A stretch of DNA of 64,000 nucleotides. It comes from Prauserella_A sp040645195 (lineage in GTDB: Bacteria > Actinomycetota > Actinomycetes > Mycobacteriales > Pseudonocardiaceae). The notes under the pieces are model-generated. The model did no database searches. It had not been told where the DNA came from and saw nothing but the letters and a program-made list of their open reading frames with translations. The translations under genes were made by a program, and so were the position numbers. Location of the stretch: NCBI RefSeq assembly GCF_040645195.1, contig NZ_JBEYXW010000008.1, forward strand, positions 1-64,000. The letters are read 5' to 3'. Each line of letters opens with the position of its first letter. Position 1 is the stretch's first letter. Of this stretch, positions 25,895 to 34,538 are shown in pieces.

Positions 25895-28800
25895 ATGTCC
25901 ACACGTTCCCCCCTCGATCAGCTGCGTTCCCGGTTGCCCGAGCTCACCCTGCGTGACGCCCACCGGCTGCGCCGCCGGATCGACGGCGCGCGCCGGGCAC
26001 GTGACGCCGACGCGGTCACTGCCCGCATCGCCGCCGATATCGAGACCGCCCTGGCGCGGGTCGAACGGCGCCGTGCCGCCGTTCCGAAGATCGAGTACCC
26101 GGCGGAGCTGCCGGTCAGCCAGCACAAGGACGACCTGGCCGCGGTGATCCGCGAGCACCAGGTCGTGATCGTCGCGGGGGAGACCGGTTCGGGCAAGACG
26201 ACGCAGCTGCCCAAGATCTGCCTCGAACTCGGTCTCGGGATACGTGGACAAATCGGGCACACGCAGCCGCGCCGGCTCGCCGCCCGCACGGTCGCCGAAC
26301 GTATCGCGAGCGAACTCAGCACCGAGCTGGATGCGGCGGTCGGCTACAAGGTGCGGTTCACCGATACCTCCGGCGACGACACGCTGGTCAAACTGATGAC
26401 CGACGGCATCCTGCTCGCCGAGATCCAGCAGGACCGGATGCTGCGGCAGTACGACACGATCATCATCGACGAGGCACACGAGCGCAGCCTCAACATCGAC
26501 TTCCTGCTCGGCTACCTCAAGCAGCTGCTGCCGCGCAGGCCGGACCTCAAGGTCATCATCACCTCGGCCACGATCGACCCGGAGCGGTTCTCACGACACT
26601 TCTCCGATGCGCCGATCGTGGAGGTTTCGGGGCGTACCTACCCGGTCGAGGTACGGTACCGGCCGGTCGTCGACCCCGACGATCCGGACATCGATCCGGA
26701 CCGCGACCAGGTGCAGGCGATCAGCGATGCGGTACGGGAGCTGATCGCCGAAGGCCCCGGCGACGTCCTCGTGTTCCTCTCCGGTGAGCGCGAGATCCGC
26801 GACACCCAGGAGGCACTGGGCGCGCTTGCGCTACCCAACACCGAGATCCTGCCGCTCTACGCGCGGCTGTCGGCAGGCGACCAGCATCGCGTGTTCCAGC
26901 GGCACAGCGGGCGGCGGATCGTGCTCGCCACGAACGTCGCCGAGACGTCGCTGACGGTGCCGGGCATCAAGTACGTCGTCGACCCGGGCACCGCCCGCAT
27001 CTCCCGGTACAGCCACCGAACCAAGGTGCAGCGGCTGCCGATCGAGCCGATCTCGCAGGCCTCGGCCAACCAGCGCAAGGGCCGCTGCGGTCGTACCTCC
27101 GACGGCATCTGCGTCCGGCTGTACGCCGAGGCCGACTTCGAGTCCCGGCCCGAGTTCACCGACCCGGAAATCCTGCGCACCAACCTCGCGTCGGTGATCC
27201 TGCAGATGACCTCGCTCGGCCTCGGTGACATCGCGGCGTTCCCGTTCGTGGAACCGCCGGATCGCCGCCAGGTCACCGCGGGCGTTCAGCTGTTGACCGA
27301 GCTCGGTGCGCTGGACACCGGCAAGCTCACCGGCGTCGGGCAGCAGCTCGCGCAGCTGCCGGTCGACCCTCGGCTCGGCCGCATGATCGTCGAGGCTGCC
27401 GAGAACGGTTGCGTGCGCGAAGTGATGATCATCGCGGCAGGACTGTCCATTCAGGACCCTCGCGAACGGCCAGCGGACAAGCAGCAGGCTGCGGCGCAAC
27501 AGCATGCCCGTTTCGCCGATCCGAGCTCCGACTTCCTCGCCTACCTCGCAATGTGGGAGTATTTGCACGAGCAGCAACGTGCGTTGTCCAACAACCAGTT
27601 CCGCAAGCTGTGCCGCACCGAATTCCTGAACTACCTGCGCGTGCGGGAGTGGCAGGACATCTACGGCCAGCTCCGCCAGCTGGCCAAGCCGTTGGGTATC
27701 ACGCTCAACACCGTTGCCGGTGACCCGCAACGGATCCACACATCGCTGCTGGCGGGACTGCTGTCCCATGTCGGGCTGAAGGATCCGTCCAATGGCGACT
27801 ACGTCGGTGCGCGCGGGACTCGCTTCTCGGTGTTTCCCGGCTCGGCGCTGTTCAAGAAGCAGCCACGGTGGATCGCTTCGGCCGAACTGGTGGAGACCTC
27901 GAAGCTGTGGGCACGGGTCAACGCGCGGGTCGAACCGGAATGGATCGAGCCGCTCGCGCAGCATCTGGTGAAGCGCACCTATTCGGAGCCGCACTGGGAA
28001 CGCAAACAGGGCGCGGTGATGGCCAACGAGCGCGTGACGTTGTACGGTATCCCGCTCGTCGCCGGGCGCAAGGTCAACTACGGGCGGATCGATCCGGAGA
28101 CCTCACGTGAGCTGTTCATCCGGCACGCGCTCGTCGAGGGTGACTGGGACACCAACCATCGCTTCTTCCGCGAGAACCTCGACCTGCTGGACGAGGTGGA
28201 AGACCTGGAGAACCGGGCCCGCCGCAGGGACATCCTCGTCGACGACGAGACGTTGTTCGCCTTCTACGACAAGCGTGTCGGGGCGGAGGTCGTGTCGGCA
28301 CGGCACTTCGACACCTGGTGGAAGAAGGCTCGCCGCGAGCAGCCCGACCTGCTCAACTTCGAGAAGGCGATGCTCATCAACGTCGGTGCCGACGAGGTGC
28401 GTGCCGCCGACTATCCGGACACCTGGACGCAGGGTGATCTGCTTTTCCCGCTGACGTACCAGTTCGAGCCAGGTGCCGACGCCGATGGTGTGACCGTCCA
28501 CATTCCACTGCCAGTGCTGAACCAGGTGAGTGTGGACGGTTTCGACTGGCTGGTTCCGGGGCTTCGCGAGGAGTTGGTGACCGTTCTGATCAAGTCGCTG
28601 CCCAAGGTGATCCGCCGCAACTTCGTGCCGGCACCGGACACCGCGAAGCTCGTACTGTCCAGAGTGGACGCGTCAGACGGCCTGCTGCTCGATGTGCTGG
28701 CGCGCGAACTCGAGGCGCTGCGCGGGGTTGCTGTCGATCCCGGGGCGTTCGAGCCGGATGTGATCGCCGACCACCTGAGGATGACGTTCCGCGTCGTCGA

Positions 28801-29770
28801 CGAGCGCAAGCGGACACTCGCGGAGGGCAAGGACCTGGAGGTGTTGCGGCAGCGGCTCGATGACCGGCTGCGCAAGACCATTTCTGCCGCCGCCGACAGC
28901 GTTGAGCGGTCTGGCCTGCGTACGCCGACGTTCGGGGAGCTGCCCCAGGTGTTCCAGGCTCGGCGGCGCGGGCACGAGGTCAAGGCGTACCCGGCACTGG
29001 TCGACGAAGGTGACAGCGTGGCCGTGCGCATGCTCGACACGCCGGGGCAACAGCGCAAGGCTATGTGGGAGGGCACGCGGCGGCTGTTGCGGCTGAACGT
29101 GCCGTCGCCGATGAAGTACCTCAATCGTCACCTCAGCAACACCTCGAAGCTGGTGCTGACGCGCAACCCGCACGGCAGCGTCGGCGCGCTGCTGGAGGAC
29201 TGCGCCGACTGCGCGGTGGACAAGCTCGTCGCGGAGGCCGGCGGCCCGACGTGGGACGAGGCGGGGTTCGCCACACTGCTGGGGCGGGTCCGGACGGGGC
29301 TGAACGGCACCGTCCTGTCGGTCCTGCGTGAGGTGGAGGACATTCTGCGGGCGGCACACGACGTGGAGGCCCGGCTGGCGGACACCCGTGGTGACGCGCT
29401 GCGGGAGTCCCTGGCCGACATCCGGGAGCAACTCGACGGTCTCGTGCGTCCCGGTTTCGTGACCGGCACCGGCTACGACCGGCTGCCCGATCTCGTGCGG
29501 TACGTCCGGGCGATCGAGCGCAGGCTGGAGAAGCTGCCGGCGGATCCGGTGCGCGACGTCGAGCGGCTCCGGGAGGTCCAGTGGCTCCGTCAGGAGTACC
29601 AGGCGGCGCTCGATGCGGTGCCGCCGCGTACCGATCCGAGCCCGGAACTGGGCGAGATCCGGTGGATGATCGAGGAGCTGCGGGTGAGTTTTTTCGCGCA
29701 GACGTTGCGAACCGCCTACCCGGTGTCGGTGAAGCGGATCCTGCGCGCGCTCGACGACGCTGCCGTCTGA
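25895..29770 (+). CDS. hrpA: ATP-dependent RNA helicase HrpA
   Basis: A 1291-residue DEAH-box helicase of full HrpA length. Motif I is GETGSGKTTQLPK near residue 95, motif II DEAHERSLNIDFLLGYL near 196, motif III SATID near 230, then NVAETSLTVPGI and QRKGRCGR (motif VI) near 395. These are followed by the helicase-associated and OB-fold domains and the long C-terminal HrpA extension. It unwinds RNA or RNA-DNA; E. coli HrpA acts on stalled ribosomes and mRNA. The start ATG 25895 follows array 2, and array 3 begins 4 bp after the stop. Confidence 0.96.
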   Translation: MSTRSPLDQLRSRLPELTLRDAHRLRRRIDGARRARDADAVTARIAADIETALARVERRRAAVPKIEYPAELPVSQHKDDLAAVIREHQVVIVAGETGSGKTTQLPKICLELGLGIRGQIGHTQPRRLAARTVAERIASELSTELDAAVGYKVRFTDTSGDDTLVKLMTDGILLAEIQQDRMLRQYDTIIIDEAHERSLNIDFLLGYLKQLLPRRPDLKVIITSATIDPERFSRHFSDAPIVEVSGRTYPVEVRYRPVVDPDDPDIDPDRDQVQAISDAVRELIAEGPGDVLVFLSGEREIRDTQEALGALALPNTEILPLYARLSAGDQHRVFQRHSGRRIVLATNVAETSLTVPGIKYVVDPGTARISRYSHRTKVQRLPIEPISQASANQRKGRCGRTSDGICVRLYAEADFESRPEFTDPEILRTNLASVILQMTSLGLGDIAAFPFVEPPDRRQVTAGVQLLTELGALDTGKLTGVGQQLAQLPVDPRLGRMIVEAAENGCVREVMIIAAGLSIQDPRERPADKQQAAAQQHARFADPSSDFLAYLAMWEYLHEQQRALSNNQFRKLCRTEFLNYLRVREWQDIYGQLRQLAKPLGITLNTVAGDPQRIHTSLLAGLLSHVGLKDPSNGDYVGARGTRFSVFPGSALFKKQPRWIASAELVETSKLWARVNARVEPEWIEPLAQHLVKRTYSEPHWERKQGAVMANERVTLYGIPLVAGRKVNYGRIDPETSRELFIRHALVEGDWDTNHRFFRENLDLLDEVEDLENRARRRDILVDDETLFAFYDKRVGAEVVSARHFDTWWKKARREQPDLLNFEKAMLINVGADEVRAADYPDTWTQGDLLFPLTYQFEPGADADGVTVHIPLPVLNQVSVDGFDWLVPGLREELVTVLIKSLPKVIRRNFVPAPDTAKLVLSRVDASDGLLLDVLARELEALRGVAVDPGAFEPDVIADHLRMTFRVVDERKRTLAEGKDLEVLRQRLDDRLRKTISAAADSVERSGLRTPTFGELPQVFQARRRGHEVKAYPALVDEGDSVAVRMLDTPGQQRKAMWEGTRRLLRLNVPSPMKYLNRHLSNTSKLVLTRNPHGSVGALLEDCADCAVDKLVAEAGGPTWDEAGFATLLGRVRTGLNGTVLSVLREVEDILRAAHDVEARLADTRGDALRESLADIREQLDGLVRPGFVTGTGYDRLPDLVRYVRAIERRLEKLPADPVRDVERLREVQWLRQEYQAALDAVPPRTDPSPELGEIRWMIEELRVSFFAQTLRTAYPVSVKRILRALDDAAV

Positions 29771-29774
29771 CGCC

Positions 29775-29900
29775 CGCGAGTCCCCCGCTCCTGCTCGCGA
29801 GTCCCCCGCTCCCGCCCGCGAGTTCCCCGTTCCGGACGGTGAGTTGCGCGGTCTGGACGGTGAGTTGCCCGTTCCGGACGCCGAGTTGCCCCATTTCGGG
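29775..29900 (+). repeat. 21-bp tandem repeat array 3 (6 units)
   Basis: Units start at 29775, 29796, 29817, 29838, 29859 and 29880. The first three are CGCGAGT-type; the last three drift to GGTGAGT/GCCGAGT while keeping the exact 21-bp register. The array begins directly after the hrpA stop codon in its sense direction. It lies in the 403-bp gene-free gap 29771-30173, which otherwise holds about 100 bp of unremarkable sequence and array 4. Confidence 0.9.
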
Positions 29901-29997
29901 CGGTGGGTGGGCCATCGCACGGTTGCCGCCAGCCCGGCGCGGACCAGGTGGGTGCCGGGCGTGCGCCCCGTTTCCGGACCGGCAGCCGGTGTGGGGG

Positions 29998-30172
29998 ACT
30001 CGCGCGTTGGGGTGGGCAACTCGCGCCCCAGAGCGCGGGACTCGCATGCCTGGGCGGGGGACTCGCGTGCTGGGGTGGGGGACTCGCGCCCCAGAGCGCG
30101 GGACTCGGGTGCTGGAGCGGGCAACTCGCGTGCTGGGGTGGGGGACTCGCGCGCTGGGGCGGGCAACTCGTG
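29998..30172 (-). repeat. 21-bp tandem repeat array 4 (9 units, reverse orientation)
   Basis: The complement ACTCGCG recurs at 29998, 30019, 30040, 30061, 30082, 30103, 30124, 30145 and 30166, exactly 21 bp apart. Read on the minus strand it is the same unit as arrays 1-3 (GCGAGTTGCCCGCTCC, GCGAGTCCCCCACCCC) and starts 1-2 bp after the TAA of the polymerase gene. It therefore faces array 3 as an inverted partner. Confidence 0.92.
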
Positions 30173-30173
30173 G

Positions 30174-31874
30174 TTACTTGGCGTCGGCGTACCGGTCCAC
30201 GATGGCGGCGGGCATGGGGAAACGGACGGGGCAGGCGGAGCCGAACACCAGCGTGGTGGTGTCGTGTACCGCGGCGGCGAGGCACGCGACCACCTCGTCG
30301 GCCAGCTCGGCCAGCGTGTGCACGAGTACCTCGTCGTGCTGGAAGAACACCAGATGCGCCGGCGCGGGCAGGCGCTGCCGCAGGGTCGCCAGCAGCACCG
30401 CGGTCCAGTCGGCGGCGCTGGCCTGCACCACGAAGTTGCGGGTGAACCGGCCCCAGTCACGCGCGGCGCGCCGGGCCTGGTCCTCGTTGGCCGTACCGCC
30501 GGTGAGCGCCCGCCACGCGGCCGACGGCGGGGGCGAGGTGCGGCCGAGCCGCGAGCGCACCATTTCGCCGCGCTCGCCCGCCAGCGCGGCGCGCTCCACA
30601 TAGGACGCGGCAGTCGGAAACCGCTGCCGCAGCAGTGCCAGCAGCGACGCCGCCTCGCCTGCCGTACCGCCGTACATGGCCGACAGCATGGCGATCTTCG
30701 CGCGACCCCGGTTGGCGGCATCCACAGGCACACCGGGGAACATCGCCTCGGCGAGGCTGGTGTAGAGATCAGCCGACGCGGAGACCTCGGCCAGCCTGCG
30801 GTCACCCGCCAGCGCGGCGAGGACGCGGGGTTCCAGCTGCGCTGCGTCGGACACCACCAGCTTCCAGCCGGGATCCGCGGTCACGCACGCGCGCAGCATG
30901 CGCGGGATCTGCAGTGCGGCGCCACCGCGGCTGGCCCACCGGCCGGACACCACTCCGCCCACCACAAAGACCGGACGGAACCGGTTGCCGTGCACCCACT
31001 GGTCCAGCCACGTCCAGCCGTGCGCGGAGTGCAGCCTGGCGAGCTCCTTGTACTCCAGCAGCGGCGCGACCGCGGGATGATCGATACCTCGCAGCACGTG
31101 GGCCCTGGCGGAGGGCACCGTGATGCCGGCGCGGCCGAACGCGCGCACGATGCTGCCGGGGTGGTCCAGGGTCAGGGGCCTGCCACCGAATGCCTGCTGG
31201 ATCCGCTCGGCCAGCTCGGCGAGCCGGCGCGGCCGTTGCCCCGTGGGAACCCGTGGGCCGAGCAGTTCGGTGAGCAACGCGTCATGAACGTCCGCGCGCC
31301 AGGGCAGCCCATCGGCCGACATCTCGGCGGCCGCCAGCGCGCTCGCCGACTCCGCCGCCGCCAGCAGGCGCAGCCGTGCCGGGTGGGGAAGCCGCTCGAT
31401 GCGGCGCCGCTGCTCGGCGTAGACCACCTCGGCGGCCTCGGCCGCGGCCACCCCGGCGGGCAGTCCCGAGCCGCGCGGATCGAACAGTGTGGGCTGCTCG
31501 TCCAGGTCGGGGTGGCCGGGGCCGGCCTCGGCGGGCGGTTCCAGCCCGCGTGCCCTGGCGTAGGCGGCGGCGAGCCAGCGTGCCTGGTCATGCCGTCCCT
31601 CGTAGGCGAGCAGGATCCCCTCGACCAGGGAAAGATCATGACAACGTCGCACCCGCACACCACCGCCGAGCAGTGCCGGATAGTCGTGCTCCACCGCCGC
31701 GAACACCCACCGCGGCCGCAGCTCGGCCTCCACCCGGGCCGCGTGCCGCACCAGCTCGGCCTCACCGAGCCGGGGCGGTAGCCCGGCATCGCCGCCGAGC
31801 GCGCGCACGGTGTAGCCACCGTCCGGTTCCCGCGCGACGATTACCTCCACGCCGATGATTGTCGACGGTGGCAC
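30174..31874 (-). CDS. PolA-like DNA polymerase (bifunctional 3'-5' exonuclease/polymerase family)
   Basis: A 566-residue family-A polymerase. Motif A is DAAQLEPR (Asp343), motif B runs from Arg389 through Lys393 to Tyr401-Gly402 (NRGRAKIAMLSAMYGG), and motif C is QHDEVLVH (His513, Asp514, Glu515), so the polymerase residues are retained. The N-terminal 200 residues correspond to the exonuclease-like region but I cannot confirm all its acidic residues. It lacks a 5' nuclease domain and is much shorter than the usual 900-residue PolA, so it is an accessory polymerase, presumably in repair. It is divergent from the acyl-CoA synthetase and ends at array 4. Confidence 0.88.
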   Translation of the reverse strand: MPPSTIIGVEVIVAREPDGGYTVRALGGDAGLPPRLGEAELVRHAARVEAELRPRWVFAAVEHDYPALLGGGVRVRRCHDLSLVEGILLAYEGRHDQARWLAAAYARARGLEPPAEAGPGHPDLDEQPTLFDPRGSGLPAGVAAAEAAEVVYAEQRRRIERLPHPARLRLLAAAESASALAAAEMSADGLPWRADVHDALLTELLGPRVPTGQRPRRLAELAERIQQAFGGRPLTLDHPGSIVRAFGRAGITVPSARAHVLRGIDHPAVAPLLEYKELARLHSAHGWTWLDQWVHGNRFRPVFVVGGVVSGRWASRGGAALQIPRMLRACVTADPGWKLVVSDAAQLEPRVLAALAGDRRLAEVSASADLYTSLAEAMFPGVPVDAANRGRAKIAMLSAMYGGTAGEAASLLALLRQRFPTAASYVERAALAGERGEMVRSRLGRTSPPPSAAWRALTGGTANEDQARRAARDWGRFTRNFVVQASAADWTAVLLATLRQRLPAPAHLVFFQHDEVLVHTLAELADEVVACLAAAVHDTTTLVFGSACPVRFPMPAAIVDRYADAK

Positions 31875-31943
31875 CGACAGTCAGCGGACAGAGGATCGAC
31901 GGAGCGGATAGATTGACCGATTCGAGCTGGAGGAGGTGCCCGG

Positions 31944-33569
31944 ATGAGAAGGCCGCGCACTGTGGCCGAGGTGGCGACTCGCGTCACGGAAACGGCTCGC
32001 AGCGTCGAAGTGATGTGGCGAGCGGGACTGGTGCCGTTTCCGCGGCTCGACGAGAGTCTGCGCTCGCTGGTCACCACCCGCAGGTACGGCCCGCTCGCCG
32101 GTGCCGTGCGCATCGCCGCCCGGCGCGATCCGATGGCGATCGGCATCGTCGACGAGCGCGGGCCGCTCACCTTCTCGCAGCTCGACAGGCAGTCCAACGC
32201 GCTCGCCCGCGCGTGGACGCAGCGTGGGGTGCGTGCCGGCTCGGCCATCGCGGCACTGTGCCGCGATCATCGCGGACTGGTGGTCACCATGCTCGCCGCC
32301 GGCAAGCTCGGCTCGCCGCTGCTGCTGCTCAACACCGGCTTCGCCAAGCCGCAGCTGACCGATGTCGCCGCGCGCGAGCGGGTCGACGTGCTCGTGTCCG
32401 ACGAGGAGTTCACCGAGCTGCTCAGCGGTGTCGAGGGCGTCGACCACTACCTGGCGTGGGCCGACTCGGACCTGGCAGTCCGGCAGTTCCCGGTACTCGA
32501 CGAGGTCATCGCGAGCACCGACGACCGGCCGCTGCCCCCACCGGAGCAGCCCGGTGGGCTGATCCTGCTGACCAGCGGCACCACGGGCACGCCGAAGGGG
32601 GCGCCGAGGCCGAGGATCTCGCCGTTGGACTCCGCGCAGTTCCTGGACCGGATCCCGTTGAGGGTGGGCGAGGCGACGTTCATGGGTGCACCGCTCTTCC
32701 ACGGCACCGGCATCTCGCAGTTCATCCTGTCGCTCGCGCTCGGGTGCACCATCGTGCTGCGCCGCCGCTTCGATGCGGAGGAGACGCTGCGCGGCGTGGA
32801 ACGGTACCACTGCACCGCGATCGTGCTGGTGCCGACCATGTTGCAGCGCATCATCGACCTCGGACCCGAGGTGATCGGCAAGTACGACACCTCGTGTCTG
32901 CGGATCATCTTCGTCTCGGGCTCGGCGCTCGCGCCCGGTGTCGGCAACCGGGCCACCGAGCTCTTCGGTCCGGTCGTCCACAATCTCTATGGCTCCACCG
33001 AGGTGTCCGTCGCGACGGTCGCGACACCCGAGGACTGGCGCCAGGCACCGGGCACCGTCGGCCGGGCGCCCGTGGGTTGCCGGGTCGCGCTCTACGACCA
33101 GCACGACAACGAGATCACCGCGCCACACGCGACCGGCCGGGTGTTCGTCGGCAGCGGGCTGGCGTTCGAGTCCTACACCGACGGCAGGCGGAAGGAGACC
33201 ATCGACGGGCTGCTGGCCACCGGCGATGTCGGGCACTTCGACGAGCGCGGGCTGCTGTTCATCGACGGCCGCGCCGACGAGATGATCGTCTCCGGTGGCG
33301 AGAACGTCTATCCGGTGGAGGTGGAGAACCTCCTCATGGGGCATGACGAGGTGGCGGACGTTGCGGTGATCGGTGTGCCGGACGAGGAGTTCGGCCAGCG
33401 GCTCAAGGCGTTCGTCGTGCGTGCTCCTGGAGCGGAGCTGGATGCCGACGCCGTGCGCGAGTTCGTCAGGCGGAACCTGGCGCGGTACAAGGTGCCGAGG
33501 GACGTGGAGTTCGTCGTGGAGCTGCCCCGCAACGCCACCGGCAAGATCTTGCGCAACACGCTGTCCTGA
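31944..33569 (+). CDS. Acyl-CoA synthetase (AMP-forming, FadD-like)
   Basis: A 541-residue ligase that activates a carboxylic acid to acyl-AMP and then acyl-CoA. Phosphate loop LTSGTTGTPKGAP near residue 210, NLYGSTEVSVAT near 348, ATGDVGHFDERG near 425, SGGENVYPVEVE near 450 and the catalytic lysine in NATGKILRNTL at the end are all intact. ATG 31944 follows GGAGGTG. The N-terminal 60 residues are an extension typical of mycobacterial FadD12/FadD2-like proteins. Chain length of the substrate is unknown. Monocistronic; divergent from the PolA-like gene. Confidence 0.9.
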   Translation: MRRPRTVAEVATRVTETARSVEVMWRAGLVPFPRLDESLRSLVTTRRYGPLAGAVRIAARRDPMAIGIVDERGPLTFSQLDRQSNALARAWTQRGVRAGSAIAALCRDHRGLVVTMLAAGKLGSPLLLLNTGFAKPQLTDVAARERVDVLVSDEEFTELLSGVEGVDHYLAWADSDLAVRQFPVLDEVIASTDDRPLPPPEQPGGLILLTSGTTGTPKGAPRPRISPLDSAQFLDRIPLRVGEATFMGAPLFHGTGISQFILSLALGCTIVLRRRFDAEETLRGVERYHCTAIVLVPTMLQRIIDLGPEVIGKYDTSCLRIIFVSGSALAPGVGNRATELFGPVVHNLYGSTEVSVATVATPEDWRQAPGTVGRAPVGCRVALYDQHDNEITAPHATGRVFVGSGLAFESYTDGRRKETIDGLLATGDVGHFDERGLLFIDGRADEMIVSGGENVYPVEVENLLMGHDEVADVAVIGVPDEEFGQRLKAFVVRAPGAELDADAVREFVRRNLARYKVPRDVEFVVELPRNATGKILRNTLS

Positions 33570-33580
33570 CCCCCGGCGGG

Positions 33581-34390
33581 TCATCCGGTCCAGGCGATGC
33601 CGAAGACGCCGGGTCCGAAGTCGAGGGCGAGGGCCTGCACGCCGTTGTCGTCATCGAGCCGCAGCTCGCTGGACTCGGTCAGGCCGCCATGCGCAGGGCG
33701 CGCGTACCGCCAGCAGCGCTCGGGCAGTGCTGTCTGTCCAAAACGGACCTCCAGCAGGTATTCGGATACCGGGTGGAAGAACTCCCGGAAATGCGACTTC
33801 CGTGCCCGCCGGTGTCGTGGATGCTCGTAGCGCAGCGAGTACTCCACGAGCTGGGTTCCGCCGTCGTCGAGCGTGCGGCCGAACAGCAGTTCGGCAAGGG
33901 TGAGGCCGCGGGCATGGTCCACCTCGACCCGGCCGAGCGTGCAGTTGCGCTCCGCCCGCAGCACCGGCGGCCGCCCGCCGTTCTGCTGGCAGGTGAGCAG
34001 CCAGCGATCCTGCCCACTCGTGTCGGCCCGGAGGACGGTGGTGGCCGTCACCATGCTTTGCGTGCCGCCGGGGTCGACGTCGCACCGATCGCGCAGACTC
34101 AGCAGGGTCATGGCGGGAGTGTCCACAGTGAGTGGTTGGGTGCCCTTGCGTAGCGGCGGCAGCAGGCCCAACAGCGAGCCGGTGGGCAGGCCGAGGATCT
34201 CCTCCAGCGTGCGGACGGCAGACATGGAGCGCGGCCGTTCCGGCCGCCGCTTCCCGGACTGCCAGTAGCTGAGTGCCGTGACGCTGACGATGATTCCGCG
34301 CTCCTGCAGGCGTACCTGGATGCGGTCGAGGCCGAGGCCGCTGGCTGAGATCGCCTGCCGGAGCGCCGCGGAGAACGCGGTTTCGGCCAT
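33581..34390 (-). CDS. XRE-like helix-turn-helix regulator
   Basis: About 269 residues. The N-terminus MAETAFSAALRQAISASGL followed by VTALSYWQSGKRRPERPRS is a Cro/C1-type helix-turn-helix. The C-terminal 200 residues form a beta-rich region without a recognisable family that could sense a ligand or envelope signal. ATG 34390 is chosen because the helix-turn-helix begins there. It is divergent from the subtilase gene, with about 150 bp between them, and convergent with the acyl-CoA synthetase. A role in controlling the protease is inferred from position only. Confidence 0.75.
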   Translation of the reverse strand: MAETAFSAALRQAISASGLGLDRIQVRLQERGIIVSVTALSYWQSGKRRPERPRSMSAVRTLEEILGLPTGSLLGLLPPLRKGTQPLTVDTPAMTLLSLRDRCDVDPGGTQSMVTATTVLRADTSGQDRWLLTCQQNGGRPPVLRAERNCTLGRVEVDHARGLTLAELLFGRTLDDGGTQLVEYSLRYEHPRHRRARKSHFREFFHPVSEYLLEVRFGQTALPERCWRYARPAHGGLTESSELRLDDDNGVQALALDFGPGVFGIAWTG

Positions 34391-34538
34391 GTTGCCGTTC
34401 CCCCAACCCGAGCACCGGTGCCGCTCGGAGTAAAAGTACTGCTCCGAATGGTCTACAACTGTTGATTGTGAATTATTGCCCAACTATGCCGGCCCCGTTT
34501 GCATTACTCACATATCACTGCTGGGGAAGGGGAAGACC

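Noticed and set aside
23516..30172. 21-bp arrays as a CRISPR array
   Set aside because: Units are contiguous with no spacers of variable sequence and there are no cas genes nearby.
28673..30805. Long minus-strand open frame crossing hrpA, arrays and polymerase, with ARESPTP-like heptads
   Set aside because: It overlaps two strongly supported genes in the wrong frame; the heptads come from the 21-bp period, and there is no start signal.
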